From: Apostichopus japonicus
Lineage: Eukaryota > Echinodermata > Holothuroidea > Aspidochirotida > Stichopodidae
NCBI RefSeq assembly: GCF_037975245.1
Contig: NC_092564.1
Coordinates: 8,159,984-8,219,983, forward strand
Direction of reading: 5' to 3'
DNA length: 60,000 bases
This document shows positions 34,541 to 47,400 of the stretch, one piece after another (the stretch's first letter is position 1; every line of letters starts with the position of its first letter). The position numbers and the translations under genes are program-made. The notes under the pieces are model-generated. The model was not told where the DNA came from and did no database searches. It saw nothing but the letters and a program-made list of their open reading frames with translations.

Positions 34541-35869
34541 TGTTATCCATTCAAATCATCCAAGTGGAAAAGTCAACAGGCAAACCCGAGAGAAGGACGG
34601 TCGGCTAGTTGGGAGAGCAACAGTAGGACACGCCCCTGTAGGTAGATGAAGGTCAGGTCATTGATGTTTTTGAAACATTGTTACGGTAATAAAACATCCA
34701 TTGTGTTTTATTGCCTAGCAAGAAAGTCAAATCAATGAATGGATAAATCAAATAATAGTTTTTGCATCTAATGATTGTTTTTTTTTTTTTATATATTCTT
34801 TACATGTTTTCATTTATACGTGTTACGAAGCGAGGAGAATAGAGTTCAAGTTAATGATCATTGCCATTGCTTTTCACCATTTCTTGATTTTTTACAGGGC
34901 TTGAACAGTATCATTTTGAAAAAAAAAACATTATAATCATAGTACCAGCTAATCGTGGATTCAGTTGTTTATTTTCAATGCAGTATCTGTTTTGTAATCT
35001 GGAAAGTACAGATCTGTGTCCTCGTTTATACAGTTTTTTTTCCCTTTTTAAAACAGATACCTTTTTTTTCAAAACTTTTGAGACTTTCATTGTAGGTTTA
35101 CGGTGTGCATGTATTAGATCCGTTGAAGAAGATATGAGTGTTCGTTAAGAAGTAGCTGTGGAAAGGTGTGATCTGGTTTTGAAGGAAAGAGAGATTTGAT
35201 CTTAAAGTAATTGCCTTTTTTTTGCTTTGAGTGTATACAAAAGTCCTCATATATTTGAAGGGATGTAATTGTATGAAGGTGATATAGAAATTTAAGAAAT
35301 TGTAAAGATATCTTCTGCGGCTTAGCTACAAGGGGAAAGGGGGGGGGTAGGGAGGGGATTGTGGGTGGTGGTGGTAATTGTTGCAGATGGAGAGAAGAGA
35401 GGAGAGGATATGGAAGTAGTCTAGCAATTCATTCCTCCTGAGGTTGGAATCTATCATTCTTTTCTGTTTTGAATATTTGTAAGATCCTAGCATCATGTCT
35501 TGTGATTAGAGAGGTCTAATAGTTCCTTAATACTAAAAAACAAAGACTCTGGTCTGTGTTTTTTACTGTAATAAACCAACTCATTTGCTTTTAGTGTTGT
35601 CATGCGAGGAAGGACAGAGTAGTTAATATTCAACTTGCATGATAACAAACGGCCTCCTCTCGCTTGCCCCTGACATGTATCATTTGCACAAAGAATTTGT
35701 TAAATTACTTTGTCAACGTCTCTCAACTCTCTTCATTTTATTGCATTGAGTTAGCCAATGTTTGTTTTATGACATTCATGTTTGCGAGTGCTTCTGCTTG
35801 CATGTATGTGTATCTCTGTGTGTCTGTCATTGGTTCATGTGTTACATTGGTTTGTGTGCGTTTGTTTGT

Positions 35870-36035
35870 ATTCTGACCTAGGACTTGAACAAAAGAACTC
35901 CAGGTCCTCGGTTGTGATTTCTAAAGAATCACCACGTCCTCGGAAGAATTCTATTGTATGGGGTATTGTTAAGGTTAGGGTACGTGGATTTGAACAATGG
36001 AAAATACAATGGGGTCCTCGGTCTGAATGTAATAC
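35870..36035. repeat. Insertion-like segment between TG-rich direct repeats
   Basis: The segments gtgtctgtcattggttcatgtgttacat and gtgtctgtctttggttcgtgtgttacat flank about 190 bases that contain three (a/g)gtcctcgg words. The arrangement suggests a local duplication or insertion. It lies in the tau-like 3' region; a 102-codon frame across it has no support. Confidence 0.4.
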
Positions 36036-36636
36036 AAACATGTGTGTGTCTGTCTGTGTGTCTGTCTTTGGTTCGTGTGTTACATGCTAACTGAAATCCC
36101 ACCACAACTTTGCTGTCTTGAGCTTCTTGCTTATTTTGAGCAAATGTTTTTTTAGAACGAATGTTCCCACCAGTATTCCCAGTATATCAACCTTTAGGCT
36201 GTATGTCTGTGTGATGCAGTGTGTTTAAGTCGTGTGTCTGCTGAGACTGTCTAGCCATCTTTGTACTTATTTGCTAGATTATTTTTGAAGTGTTTTTATG
36301 GTCACTGTTTCCTACTTGAGTTTGACTGTTTGTTGATAAATGTTTGAATGAAGTGCTGCTTTGATATCTTCATTTAGGTTTTTTTCTTTTCATGTTTTAG
36401 GATCATAAAAGCTACAGAACTAAAGATTGATAGAAGTGAACTCTAGTCATATTTGACGGGAAAATAAAAAGAATAAATTGATGCATTCTTTTGCAAATGT
36501 TGGCACATGTAACAAACTAACTTGAAGTCATTAAGGTTGATACTCATTTTGGGAATGTGACCTTTCCAACATAGCAGTGTGTTTGACCCATTTCAAGGCT
36601 TAGTGAAAAAGCTTCTGTGTGTTGTGACAGAAACTG

Positions 36637-36710
36637 TACTATTGTTGTTTTGAACTCTGTTTACTATAGTTGTTTTGAACAATGTTTACTATTGTTGTTT
36701 TGAACACTAT
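36637..36710. repeat. Tandem repeat, about 27-bp unit, three copies
   Basis: ttactattgttgttttgaac plus a short variable end is repeated three times. Confidence 0.8.
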
Positions 36711-39039
36711 TTTTATGCCTATTATCCATACGTTCTGATCATAATTTAGAATTGTTGACTTTACATTCCCATAAAGTTGTGGTCATGTTGATGTGCATGT
36801 AGTTCACATATTTTCAGTTGTCATGTCAAATACTACAATTTCAAATAGTTATATTGTTTAGTAGTTACTGCACAGCCCAGTGGTGTGTTACCTGCCATAG
36901 CCACTTCTACTATTTGCTGCCTAATGCTAATTTAGCATCAAGCAAGGAGGGAGTGTGAGGGGTGGGGGAGGGGGTTGAGGTGGGATGGGAAAAATGAAGA
37001 GAGGAGAGGTTTTGTGAGGAATAATGGATTTAAATATCATTTATCTCAGTTAAAAAGAGTCACTGTTTTTAATGTATCTGTCCGTAGAAGTAGTATTTTA
37101 AATACGTTCTTGTGAATATAAATACACTGGTATTATAAAGTTAAGGCATCTGCAGGGGAATTTCCATCTCCCCCTGCCGGCTCCACTAGGGAGATGGCAT
37201 GCTGTGTAGACTGCTCTACGATGTCAGTGTGAGAATGTAATTGTACATAAATCTTGAAGCCTAAAGGTTAAAATATGAGCTCCCTCTTGCACAGTGAAGA
37301 TCACAGAGTTGGATTTGTGATTCAGTTGGAATTCAGATGGAATTCTAGACTATCAAGACAAAAATATTTGTAAAAAAAAATAAAAAATATAGTTTGTTGG
37401 GTTTAGGGTGTATGTACCATGTAGACCAATGCTCTGCTTTCCAGTTTTTACATGTGTACAATATATATGTAATATGTATGTTGAAAGGGTTTTTAAGATG
37501 TATTTTATCACTCCGTGTGTATGTGGGTGTGTGTGTCTGTGTGTTTTAACCTTTTTGCACGGTACTTGGTAGTCTTTCACTTCTAATTTCAGTCTAGTTT
37601 GTGTCCTTCAACTTTATTGTAGGTATTTGAGATCATAGATAGAATTTTAATAGTTGTAAAATATATATTAGATGTTATAAACAGATTAAAAACAAATTTA
37701 TCTGAATTTAAAACACCAATCATTCAAGACCAGATCATGTCGTTATATATGGTTTAATAAAAGAGAGAGAAGTTTTACAGTTGTGATATATTTTCCAAAC
37801 TTATCTGTGACAATTCTACAGCGTAGACTGTGTATCTGGCAGCAGTATCTGAAATATTCAAACATATTTTAAAAAATGTATAAAATGAAAATACAAACTT
37901 GCTACAAAATTTATGAAAAAAATTATAACATTGCTGTGAAATTGTGCAGTGTAGTAGAAAAATATCAGAGAATCAGGATGAAACTTATTCAGGTTGGTTT
38001 CATTCAGAAAATATAATGACTTGAAAATTTTGCCGTATTATTTTACACTGCAAATTCAGTAAGATAAATGGTTTGGTAGATATCAGTGTTGCATTGGTTC
38101 AACATTTAGTGTACTTTTAGAAGTTATTATTTCTGATGTTATTTTGGATCAAATTATGGCTGAGGTGAACATGTTAGTTCTTGACAAAGATAAGAAAAAT
38201 AGACCAAACATAAAATTTACATCGGGAACAATTTATTCTAGTCCTTTAATACATTGGAGGCTGATGTGTTATATGTAAATATATTGTTGCTATGCCAACC
38301 ACTAGTTGCTAAGGGCTAATTAAAGTATGAAGTTGACTTTTCTACTTGGAGTATTTCTAGAATCTTTAATAATGCATGTTTATCTTATTCTGTTGTGTAG
38401 TATCTGTTCTCCCTGCTTTTTTCCCCTTTTTGCTGTTGCTTTTTATTGACTGATACCAAAGCTGCTGGAGAAATACACAAAAATGGTAAATAAAATGATA
38501 GAAATAGCCAGCATCTAGCTTAAGAAATTTGATTTAAGACCATTCCAAAGTGATGCACACATTGCTAGTAGCTCAATTCCATTCCATTGTAAATAAACGG
38601 TTATTGTTTTTTGTTTTTCACCTTTGTAGCTCAGCGCCCGTTTTCCTGTGAGTGGTCTAATTTTCCAATCTATCAAGTTCCATTTTTGATCATTCAATGA
38701 TAGTATTTTGTACATATTTGTCCACTCATGAAAGACTAGTTTACAATGTCCCCATTTTTTTTTAAATTTTATATTCAGGTATCAATATTTAGACATAACT
38801 AATTATAAAAATAATGATGGTTTCTGCTTTATAGTGTGATTGGTATGCCTTAACAGAGAAAGGTCACATGATGGCTCTGGAAAGATTTTTCTTGTTAATT
38901 ATGTATTTCATAATAAGAAGTTCATGTTACACCAACCTTTAGAAATTTGGCAAGAATCTCAATCCACTTAGCTGAATGTACCTCGCTGTGGATGCTTCAA
39001 ACAGTATCAAAGTTTTGATGATTATTTCTCAAGCTCACA

Positions 39040-39483
39040 GTAAGTACTCGATGCCACAAATCGCACTATACTTTGTATAGATTTTAATGAACTATGCAGT
39101 GGTTTTGTTGCCCAGTTTTGACTGTGAAAGTCTGAAATATGCATTTACATTGTGAACCCTTTATTGAACAAATTTTTTGAAAGTAGTAACTGGCTGAGAA
39201 ATATATGCCAACTGCAGGCCTCAAGGCCATATTTTTTAATATTTGCTGCTTGGATGGTGCAATGACCTATTACAACCTCTCTTTTATCCTTTCCAAAAGT
39301 CATAGTTTTGCCAATCACATCCACTAAGTGATGCCACAGTTCAGGTAAACTTTGTACAGATTTTAATGAGCTTTGTCGTAGTTTGGACCAAGCTTGGACC
39401 GACTGGCAAATGAATACAGACTGCAAGGTCATATTTTAGAATTTGCTGCCCTGAATGGTGCAATGACCTATTATAACCTCTTG
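39040..39483. repeat. Eroded tandem duplication
   Basis: actttgtatagattttaatg a near 39070 and actttgtacagattttaatg a near 39348, then gctgcttggatggtgcaatg acctatta near 39243 and gccctgaatggtgcaatgac ctatta near 39447, occur in the same order. The two copies are about 200 bases long and diverged. Confidence 0.7.
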
Positions 39484-40876
39484 TACCCTTAAGTTAGCAA
39501 TGTTTAATGTGTGTTTATAGTGTTTTGTAAAGGGAATATTATGTTAATGTGTGAGAAACTCATACTTTTGTAATTTAGGACATACAATTGGTCTGATTCA
39601 GAATTAATTCTTTCAATATAGCTGTGCTTGTTGAAATGTTACACCTAAGACAGCTCAGCAGGTTTGTCATAAGACAGAAATATTATCAGTAAATCCGTGC
39701 AATCCATGGGTGAGGTGCATTTTTCAAATTTCTCTAACAAGTAAATCTCATGGGTAAATAAGATCACTTTATAAAGAAAATCATCGTTAACTCTATGTAT
39801 TGAATTTTGAACAAACATTGCAAAGCTAAAGACATCTGTGCCATTTAATCCAAGAATATGTTAAATCAGGCTAACAAATTGTAAGTATTTTACATATTGG
39901 GTTTCATTGCAATTATTTTTCTCCCAAAGTTCATAAGAAAGTGCTCTTAGAAATATTAGTAATTTTTCAACATTTTTTGTTGTCTGTTGTAACAGGAAAT
40001 GTGTGCATGTGTGACCTGTATTGCTACTAATATTAATTTAAAAAAAAATTATGTATTGCATAATTCAAATTATCATAAGAAGCTATGTACTTCATCCTTA
40101 TTCTTCATGGTTGTCTATGACTGTGTTGTATTCATGTAATTGATGCAATGAACAATAACTCGTTTTAAACTGTGAATTCTGGATTTGGGCTTCATTTTTA
40201 CAGATCGATGGCGTGTACGCACAAACAGAAAACCAGCTATGAGGATTGGAATATTATGATGTTTGTTGATTGTGAGTAGCAGTCTCACCATTGAAGCCTA
40301 GTAGTCTACAGCCTAGGCCTACAGCACAAGATAGGAGTAAACAACAAACAAACCAAATATGTAGAATGGATATTCAAAATATTAAGTTCAATTTATACAA
40401 ATCTTAAAATATTATATTTTCCATCTGTTTTTGAATTGACATAGTTAGATTGAATTGATAGGAAAGACTGATATGAAATGTATATAGAAAATCTCAGAAA
40501 TTATAAGGTTCTTTTAAATATTTGTCAATATAATATGTGATGTAAGAACTACAACAATAGTTTCCTTAAAATCAAGGACATTTAAATATGTAAAGTAAAA
40601 TGAATAACTTTTAATTGGCAAGATGCAAAACTCTAGTCACAGGTTGGTTTGGCAAATAAACACCGACTGTCACGAACACCAAAGAAATCCACCCGAAATA
40701 GTTTTTTTTCCCTGTGAAACATTTTCTTGTCACTTTTTAGCGTAGAAAAAATTCTTGCAAACAATCAAATTTCCCTGAACAAAAAGACATGAAAATAATT
40801 TTTCCCTTCTATGTGATCTGTTTAAAAATTGTGATTAATTTTTGGGTAAAATTTTGATAACATTCATTTACTAAAA

Positions 40877-40882
40877 TTTATT
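40877..40882 (-). terminator. Candidate poly(A) signal of the lectin gene
   Basis: tttatt on the plus strand reads AATAAA on the minus strand, about 375 bases after the lectin stop. It is the nearest perfect AATAAA that I saw downstream of the stop. Confidence 0.4.
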
Positions 40883-41255
40883 GTAAAAGAATAAAGAAAA
40901 ACAAAGGTTTTCAACATTGTTGGTTTATGTACATTTGATCACAAAAGATATGATGATGTCTTTGAACAACTGTCCAAGGTTTCTTAACATTGGATCAAAT
41001 CATTGATTACTTCTTGTTGCTTTATGTACATATTAAATGTTTTTTCCTTGATCAACTCTTGACAGAATACAATAATCTGCTAAAGACAATTGTGCAAACT
41101 GAATAACAAAAGCAGACTTTTAACAATACCAATATTTGACATCCATACTAGGTAATTAAAAAACATCTTCTTCCGGGAATTTAATGAAGGCTGTATGCAA
41201 ACAACAATTTGAGGAGGGTGGAAAAATAAAAATAGTTTTATATATATATATACTT

Positions 41256-41452
41256 TTAAGCATCGGATACGGTAGGTTTATCATATGACTTGTATACCAT
41301 ATTGTCAAACCCACTGGGCATATCCTGAGTGGTGGCGGGAGGTGGTGGGGTACTTCTGGATCTTGTCATAATCATAAAGATGGTTAGGAAAATGAGAATG
41401 CAGGCAATGACACTAGCGATGACAATACCAGCAATAGCTCCACTTGATAATC
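41256..41452 (-). CDS. Lectin exon 22: transmembrane helix, endocytic tail, stop
   Basis: Acceptor ttcttcag, stop TAA at 41256-41258. LSSG is followed by about 25 hydrophobic residues starting AIAGIVIASVIACILIFL. A basic stop-transfer patch (RSR), a PPPP stretch, GFDNMVYKSYDKP and the C-terminus TVSDA follow. FDNMVY fits FxNxxY, the clathrin-mediated uptake signal known from mannose receptors (FENTLY in the human protein). Confidence 0.95.
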
Positions 41453-44400
41453 CTGAAGAAATGAAACAAAACAACAGTCAAAATGGCTGCTGAAGTAAAG
41501 TGATATCCCTCCCAATTGCTTACGGACAAACGCAGAATTTTTGCAAAAGTTAGAAGATGGTATATTTTTGCCTCCATATAATGTTGCATCCTGTTGGTGA
41601 AGTGACCAAACAGAGGGAATGAAGCCACCTATATGACAAACTTGATAATATGTTGGTAGAGTGCTCTTAATAGGCTCTATTGTTACTAATTTGCAAATAT
41701 GCACAAACGTATAAATGTGCACAAAATATACTTTGGATAGCTTTTAATTTAACTTATGAACCGAATTCATTACAAATCAACAGAGGGCGCTGTTATGTCA
41801 GTCCTATGCACTCCATTGCTGTAGATCAAGGTACCATGAGATGATTACTATTCTTATGTACAAACAATATAGATTATAATTATTGTTTGAAACATATGTT
41901 CAAACTTTCAAGTCAACGTGAGAGTAACTGTCATGAAGCAGAAAAACTTTTGTTTTCTAAAACGTATTGTTGTTACTGCGTAGCTGCACAAGTGGAACAA
42001 TGAGCAAGTCTACCACCCAGCACGTATTTTATTCCACGATTGTTAAGCAGTACAGATCACATCTATTAGAGCTTGTTAATTTCATTCTGAGATTATTAAA
42101 CAGTAAAGTACAGGTCACACCTATACGAACTGGCATGAGAGCGCCCTCTATTGAATCTCGTAGAGCCTCATTCAATTAAACGAATGGCTGTGATATTCAG
42201 GTAATAAACTTTGTTAAATACAATTTCATAATTACACCCAGGAATGTAAGATACATAATAAACTTACCAGCACTGATAGGCTCTGGAGTTACAGGTGGAG
42301 CAGGCGTAACCGATGGTTCTTGAATGCCTGCAAAAGTAGGTGAAATGATTAGAATACGGTGAGGTTTAATCAAACTTTTAGGAATAAATATTTGTTCCAC
42401 GTCATGCTTCCTTGGTTCAGATCATGGCAAAGCATAATCACCAGCCTAGAGTTATCTAACTTGATGGAGACATGACAGTTACAGACCTGCATCATAATAC
42501 AATTCATTTTTGGATGTCCTAAATTGGACAAGTTACACAATGATACGATTGTTAGGTGCTTGTTGTCAGGTCATGCAAAGAAAGCCTACGTTTAAATCCT
42601 GCACAAGTTCATCCAGTATTACATGTATGATTTCTGTTTCAGCTCAGAAACTATTCAGTGTAACAGCTTACCTTTAGACATCTTGCAGACGTAGTTGGCC
42701 CTGGCATGGCAGTCAACATCATTCCATTTCCCATATTGATCTGTGTACATCTCCACACAATCTTCGGGGTTACCCCTGTATTCCTCCGATGGTTCCTCGT
42801 TGTTCCAGTGTGTGTAACCTGTGGCACTACCATCAGTCCACTCGTAACCACCTGTTCATTGGAAAAGAATAAGAGATGGTAAGAGCAGGTGTCCGTCAGT
42901 TTTTTCCTGTCGTAACAAAATCTTTATCTACAACTTCCAAAACTGACAAAATGTTGCATGTAAAGTAAAAACATGATGCTCATTCTTATGTTGCAATCTT
43001 ATGTTGAGATGAACCAAGTACTGCCACTTCAAATGATACAGGACAGCTGGTCACAAGAATTGTCATATTGAAGCCTGATTAGATTACATGCTAACAGTGA
43101 TTAGTGACCACATCAAATATGAGTGGAAATGTAAATTTACCAGAGAGTCAAGAGGCTCAATGGTTAATTGCCGCATTTTATATACAAATAAGAAAGCCGA
43201 GAGGCTTAGTGATTCCTTACCACACTTTACATTTTAGAATCTGATCAAAACAATAGGGTTCTTGTACTACATAAGATGGATCCACACACTACATATGAAG
43301 TAAATCCCAGCTTTAAAGTGTTTTTACAAGGTTTACAGACTTTGACCTCTGATGTCCTCAAATGATGTTTGACCTATGAAGAGAAGTATAAGGTTCGTGC
43401 ACTCAGTAAGGTAGCTTCACATACTAAGTATGAGGCAAACCCCAAGCTTAACTTTTTGAGTTAAGAGAGAGCTTAAAGGCCAAGGTGTCACACAAACATG
43501 CTCACAAACACAAATGCTCACAAACACACTGCACCACCATTGCAAAGATTCCTTTTGCCTTGACAAGGAAAATGATGATTCATCAAACATGTTATAATCA
43601 AACACAGCTAATGTTGTTGATTTACCTTGTGAGTTTCTTCTGAGGCCAATCCACACACTGACACCAAAGTTACCAATAGTTCCAACAAAATCCCTGATAA
43701 ATTCATTTTCGGCTTTACTGTGAACACTGGCCAGATTACCACCGGCTTGAGAACAGGTGTATTCCGCCTCTGCCCACGACACCCAAGTAGCTTCAAGTTG
43801 ATACCAATAACATGCAGAGCCCGAGTCTGTCCAGCCATCCATACATTCACCCTCCACTGGTTTATCCGTTGGTGGTTTTTCAGCTAACAAAATAAGAAAC
43901 ATTGGAAAATTATTCCTGGAGTGTTAGCTCAGTGCTTAACGTCGGTGCCTTTCAATCATAAGGTCCCGAGTTCGAGTCACTCCAAGATTAATGTATGTCG
44001 TCCAGTTACAGAGTTGTTGACAATTCATAATCATGGATGTTTAATATGAATGTGAGAAGAGATCCTCCTTGTACGCGAATAGAGTAATGCAATAATATGT
44101 GAGTGAAGACGCTGTAACTCTGGTAGGAGGAAATGGACTAGGGTTGTTAAGTTTCAAGATGAAATACAACAAGCTATTTTTAAAACATCCAACTGTACAT
44201 TGATTAGTTTTCCTTTGAGAAAGCTACAAAGAAGCTAACTGAGCTTGCTCCTTGACATAAAATGTTACCACTAAAATAGTTTCACAATAAAGATGAAATA
44301 GATCTGAGTAGCCAATGAACAAACCTGTCGTTATCTTGCATATACTTCTGTGTAGTTCTGAGCATACAGTATTATTCCAACCATTCATGGCCGAGGTGTA

Positions 44401-47400
44401 GACACAACCCTCTCCGGCATTCTGGGAGGGTTCATTATAACCCCAATTGGTGAAATGTAGTGGCCATTCATCCTCCCAGGCAAACTCACTCTCATCTTGA
44501 TTAGGCTATTGAGAAAGAACAATTCAAAACATTCATGATGTCTTGATAATTATGAGGAGCAAATTATTTAGATTGGGCAGGGTTGGGCACTAAATGAATC
44601 ATGTGGGCTACATGGAAAGTTTTTACCCAATATGTGGGTTACAGTACTTCAGGCCATATGGTTCTACCAGCTTTATTATTAAAGTTGGTTGTGAGAACCT
44701 TGCTGACAGCAGACAATGTGCTTGATATTGGCAAGTTGCCAACCTGTGATCAAGACCTTGATTGGAGAGAAAAGGACAGTAGGGGTGAAATAAGTATGTT
44801 ATAGAAGAGAGGTGAAGAATCGGGTGGAGGAGTGGGGGGGGGGGGTTAATCCTAATCTAGAATAATACATACAATAACCTAAATGATAGTTTATGAGAGA
44901 GAGATAGAGCTACCTGAGCCTAATTTTGCCATTTTGATTTACCTTCAAAATGCAAAGAATACAGATAAATTATTCAAGAGTCAACCAAAAGGGGGGGGGG
45001 GGGGGGGAGGACATCACTTTTATGATTACATGACCAATTTTCAAATCAATAAAGCTTCCTTTTCTGGCATTGATCTTAAAGGATGACTTGGCACCAAGTT
45101 AACTTGTTTATATTGCAGACACTTTTAAAACCTTTGCAATCAGTTCAGCTTGTATTTCTACAACACTTTCATCAGGTTCATCAATTAAAGTAACTAAACT
45201 ATATAGGTTAACATGCGGATTTGTTAAGGACAGATGGTGTTTAATGTCATTCAAAGGTGTTTTGTTGTTGATATGAAGATGAAAACAACACATTTTAGGT
45301 TGAGTTATTTTACAATTGATAAAACAATGGTTTAACCTTAACATTTAGACTTGCAATGAGGAGCCAACATCATCAACTTAACCCTAAAAGAGAATTCCAG
45401 AGAATTAGGTTAAAGGTGAATATTTTGAAAACTGGAATTAGCTATAGAAACATTACTCACCCCCTTTGTTTACACTTTTCTTAGACTATAACATACCAAG
45501 TCTAAACATGTTTCCTAAAGTCATCCTTTAATTCATCTTAACACAGTTTCACCACCTTCTGTAACAAACATGCATAAAACCAGTCTTCTTCAGTACAATG
45601 TGTTAATGACACTTACGTTTGTGTCCCTCAAACCAATCCATGCATCGTCTCCTTCATTGATGTGTAAGGTCAGCTCCACGAATGCTTGATCGTAAGTATC
45701 GTCGATTGTCGCTAGAGAAGCACCCTCTGAAGCGCATTTATCTCTGGCCTGGTCATAGCTGGTCAGCTGATTAACATACTTGAAGCAACTCTCCCCGTAG
45801 GACCTGTAATCTGTGAAACCAGGGATCGTACAAGGTCCAAAATCAACCACCTGACCATCGCCAGCTTCTGGATCTATAGAAATAAAAATAGGAGAATTCA
45901 CCTGTTAAGACTTGTATCATTTAAGGAAACGGAAATTTAGCTTACAGATAAATCCATCATAGTTCGTAACAAACATGTTTTATTTGTGTTTACAACTCTA
46001 AGCTATTTGATACTAACATTCCACAGCAAAAAAGTTTCATTAGCTTGGCTGGCTAAGTGTTATTTCAAATTATGAAGTTACAGCCAATCCTTTTCCAGCT
46101 TTTGGAAGCTTCAGCATCCCATTGGAATGGGTAAAAAATATATAAGTGTATTTTTAGCATTCATATAGAGAGCTACCTGGTGATTGAAGTAGCAGTGATA
46201 TGTATACATATAAAATTCATAAATATTAATATATATCATCAGATATGAATATAAGTCAATTAGCATTGATGCAGTGCACTATTTCATGAGTAACATAGCA
46301 TTCACATGTACTATTTAATATAATGAGGGAGCATTCACACAGAGCACTACTTAATGAAAAAAGTGAGTCTTCTGTATATATACATATTCATCTGTATATA
46401 TATACATATTCATCTGTATATATATACATATTCATATGTATCCTTACTTGTTAATATCAATGAATAAACATTCCTATAGTGCAAGTTATGAAAAAGATTG
46501 AAGCAATCATGTGATAAGTAAACAAGGATTGCTAAAAAAGATAACTTTGATCTCCAAGCAAATGCATCATTTGTGATTGAAAGGTTACTTTGTTTCATAA
46601 GCAGCAGTGAAATCTAACCTGAGTTTTTCTGACAGATGTATCCAATCTGGTTGCTGCATCGGACGTTACTCCATATTCCGGCAAAATCGTAATCGTTCTG
46701 CATTTCAACACAATCGTTGAGATCCTTCAGGAGAGAGAAACAATGAGAATAAATTATTTAAAACTAACAACCTCAAATTTTTATGATAAACAAAGGCATG
46801 GAAGGAAATATGTGAATGTAATCAGTGAAGAGGCTCCCATAGAGCTTTATTATATGGAAGGAGAGAATATATGTGAACATGTACAAATAGTAATACATAC
46901 TGCTTGTGACATTAACCTCATCAATAATTTTACAGAGACTGACACTTCAATGATCTTGAGAATACTGCACCAACAAACTCTCTTAAATATTGTGCTTAAA
47001 GGCATTGAAGGCTCAAAGAAACGTCTCATGCCAGTAATCTGACCTAGTTTCGAATGAGGTGTAACAGAAGTGTTAGACACCACCATCGATCCCAGAAAAT
47101 ACACACACAGCTTGCTACCATCAGTAATTAGACACTAGTGAAAAGTCAATACACGCAGCTACGGTCAATACCCACAACAGTGTAATAGCAGCGATGGACA
47201 TCTCAGGTCTAGATAAAAGATAACAAAGTATCACGTTTCATTACTGTCTGCATTTTGTAGCGACACGAAAAAACTTGCAAGCAACGGAAAGTTAACTTTT
47301 TCAGATAGCGGCACGCAGTTTGGGGCGAGTCTTCAATGCCTTTAAGACTAATACATCACTCATTACTGCTGAGGTTAATCAATGTTGGTTCACAACTGGA

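Larger units (their letters stand above)
34541..37770 (+). promoter_or_regulatory. Probable 3' UTR region of the tau-like gene with candidate poly(A) signals
   Basis: No coding signal follows the stop. AATAAA occurs at 34688-34693, 35570-35575, 36463-36468 and 36472-36477, and again in ttaataaaag near 37757. Which is used cannot be told from sequence. Long 3' UTRs are usual for this family, so the transcript may extend well past the first signal (inference). Confidence 0.4.
34541..41255. other. Convergent intergenic region between the two genes
   Basis: 6.7 kb with no supported coding sequence. It must hold both 3' UTRs. It includes the TG-flanked segment (35870-36035), a 27-bp triplicate (36637-36710) and an eroded duplication (39040-39483). 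Otherwise it is AT-rich, ordinary DNA. Confidence 0.7.

Noticed and set aside
35782-36090. 102-codon frame in the tau-like 3' region
   Set aside because: It is built from TG-rich low-complexity sequence and an insertion-like segment, with no family resemblance.
43925-43990. tRNA gene
   Set aside because: The A and B boxes are clear, but no complete cloverleaf can be drawn and the sequence continues as a SINE body repeated elsewhere.
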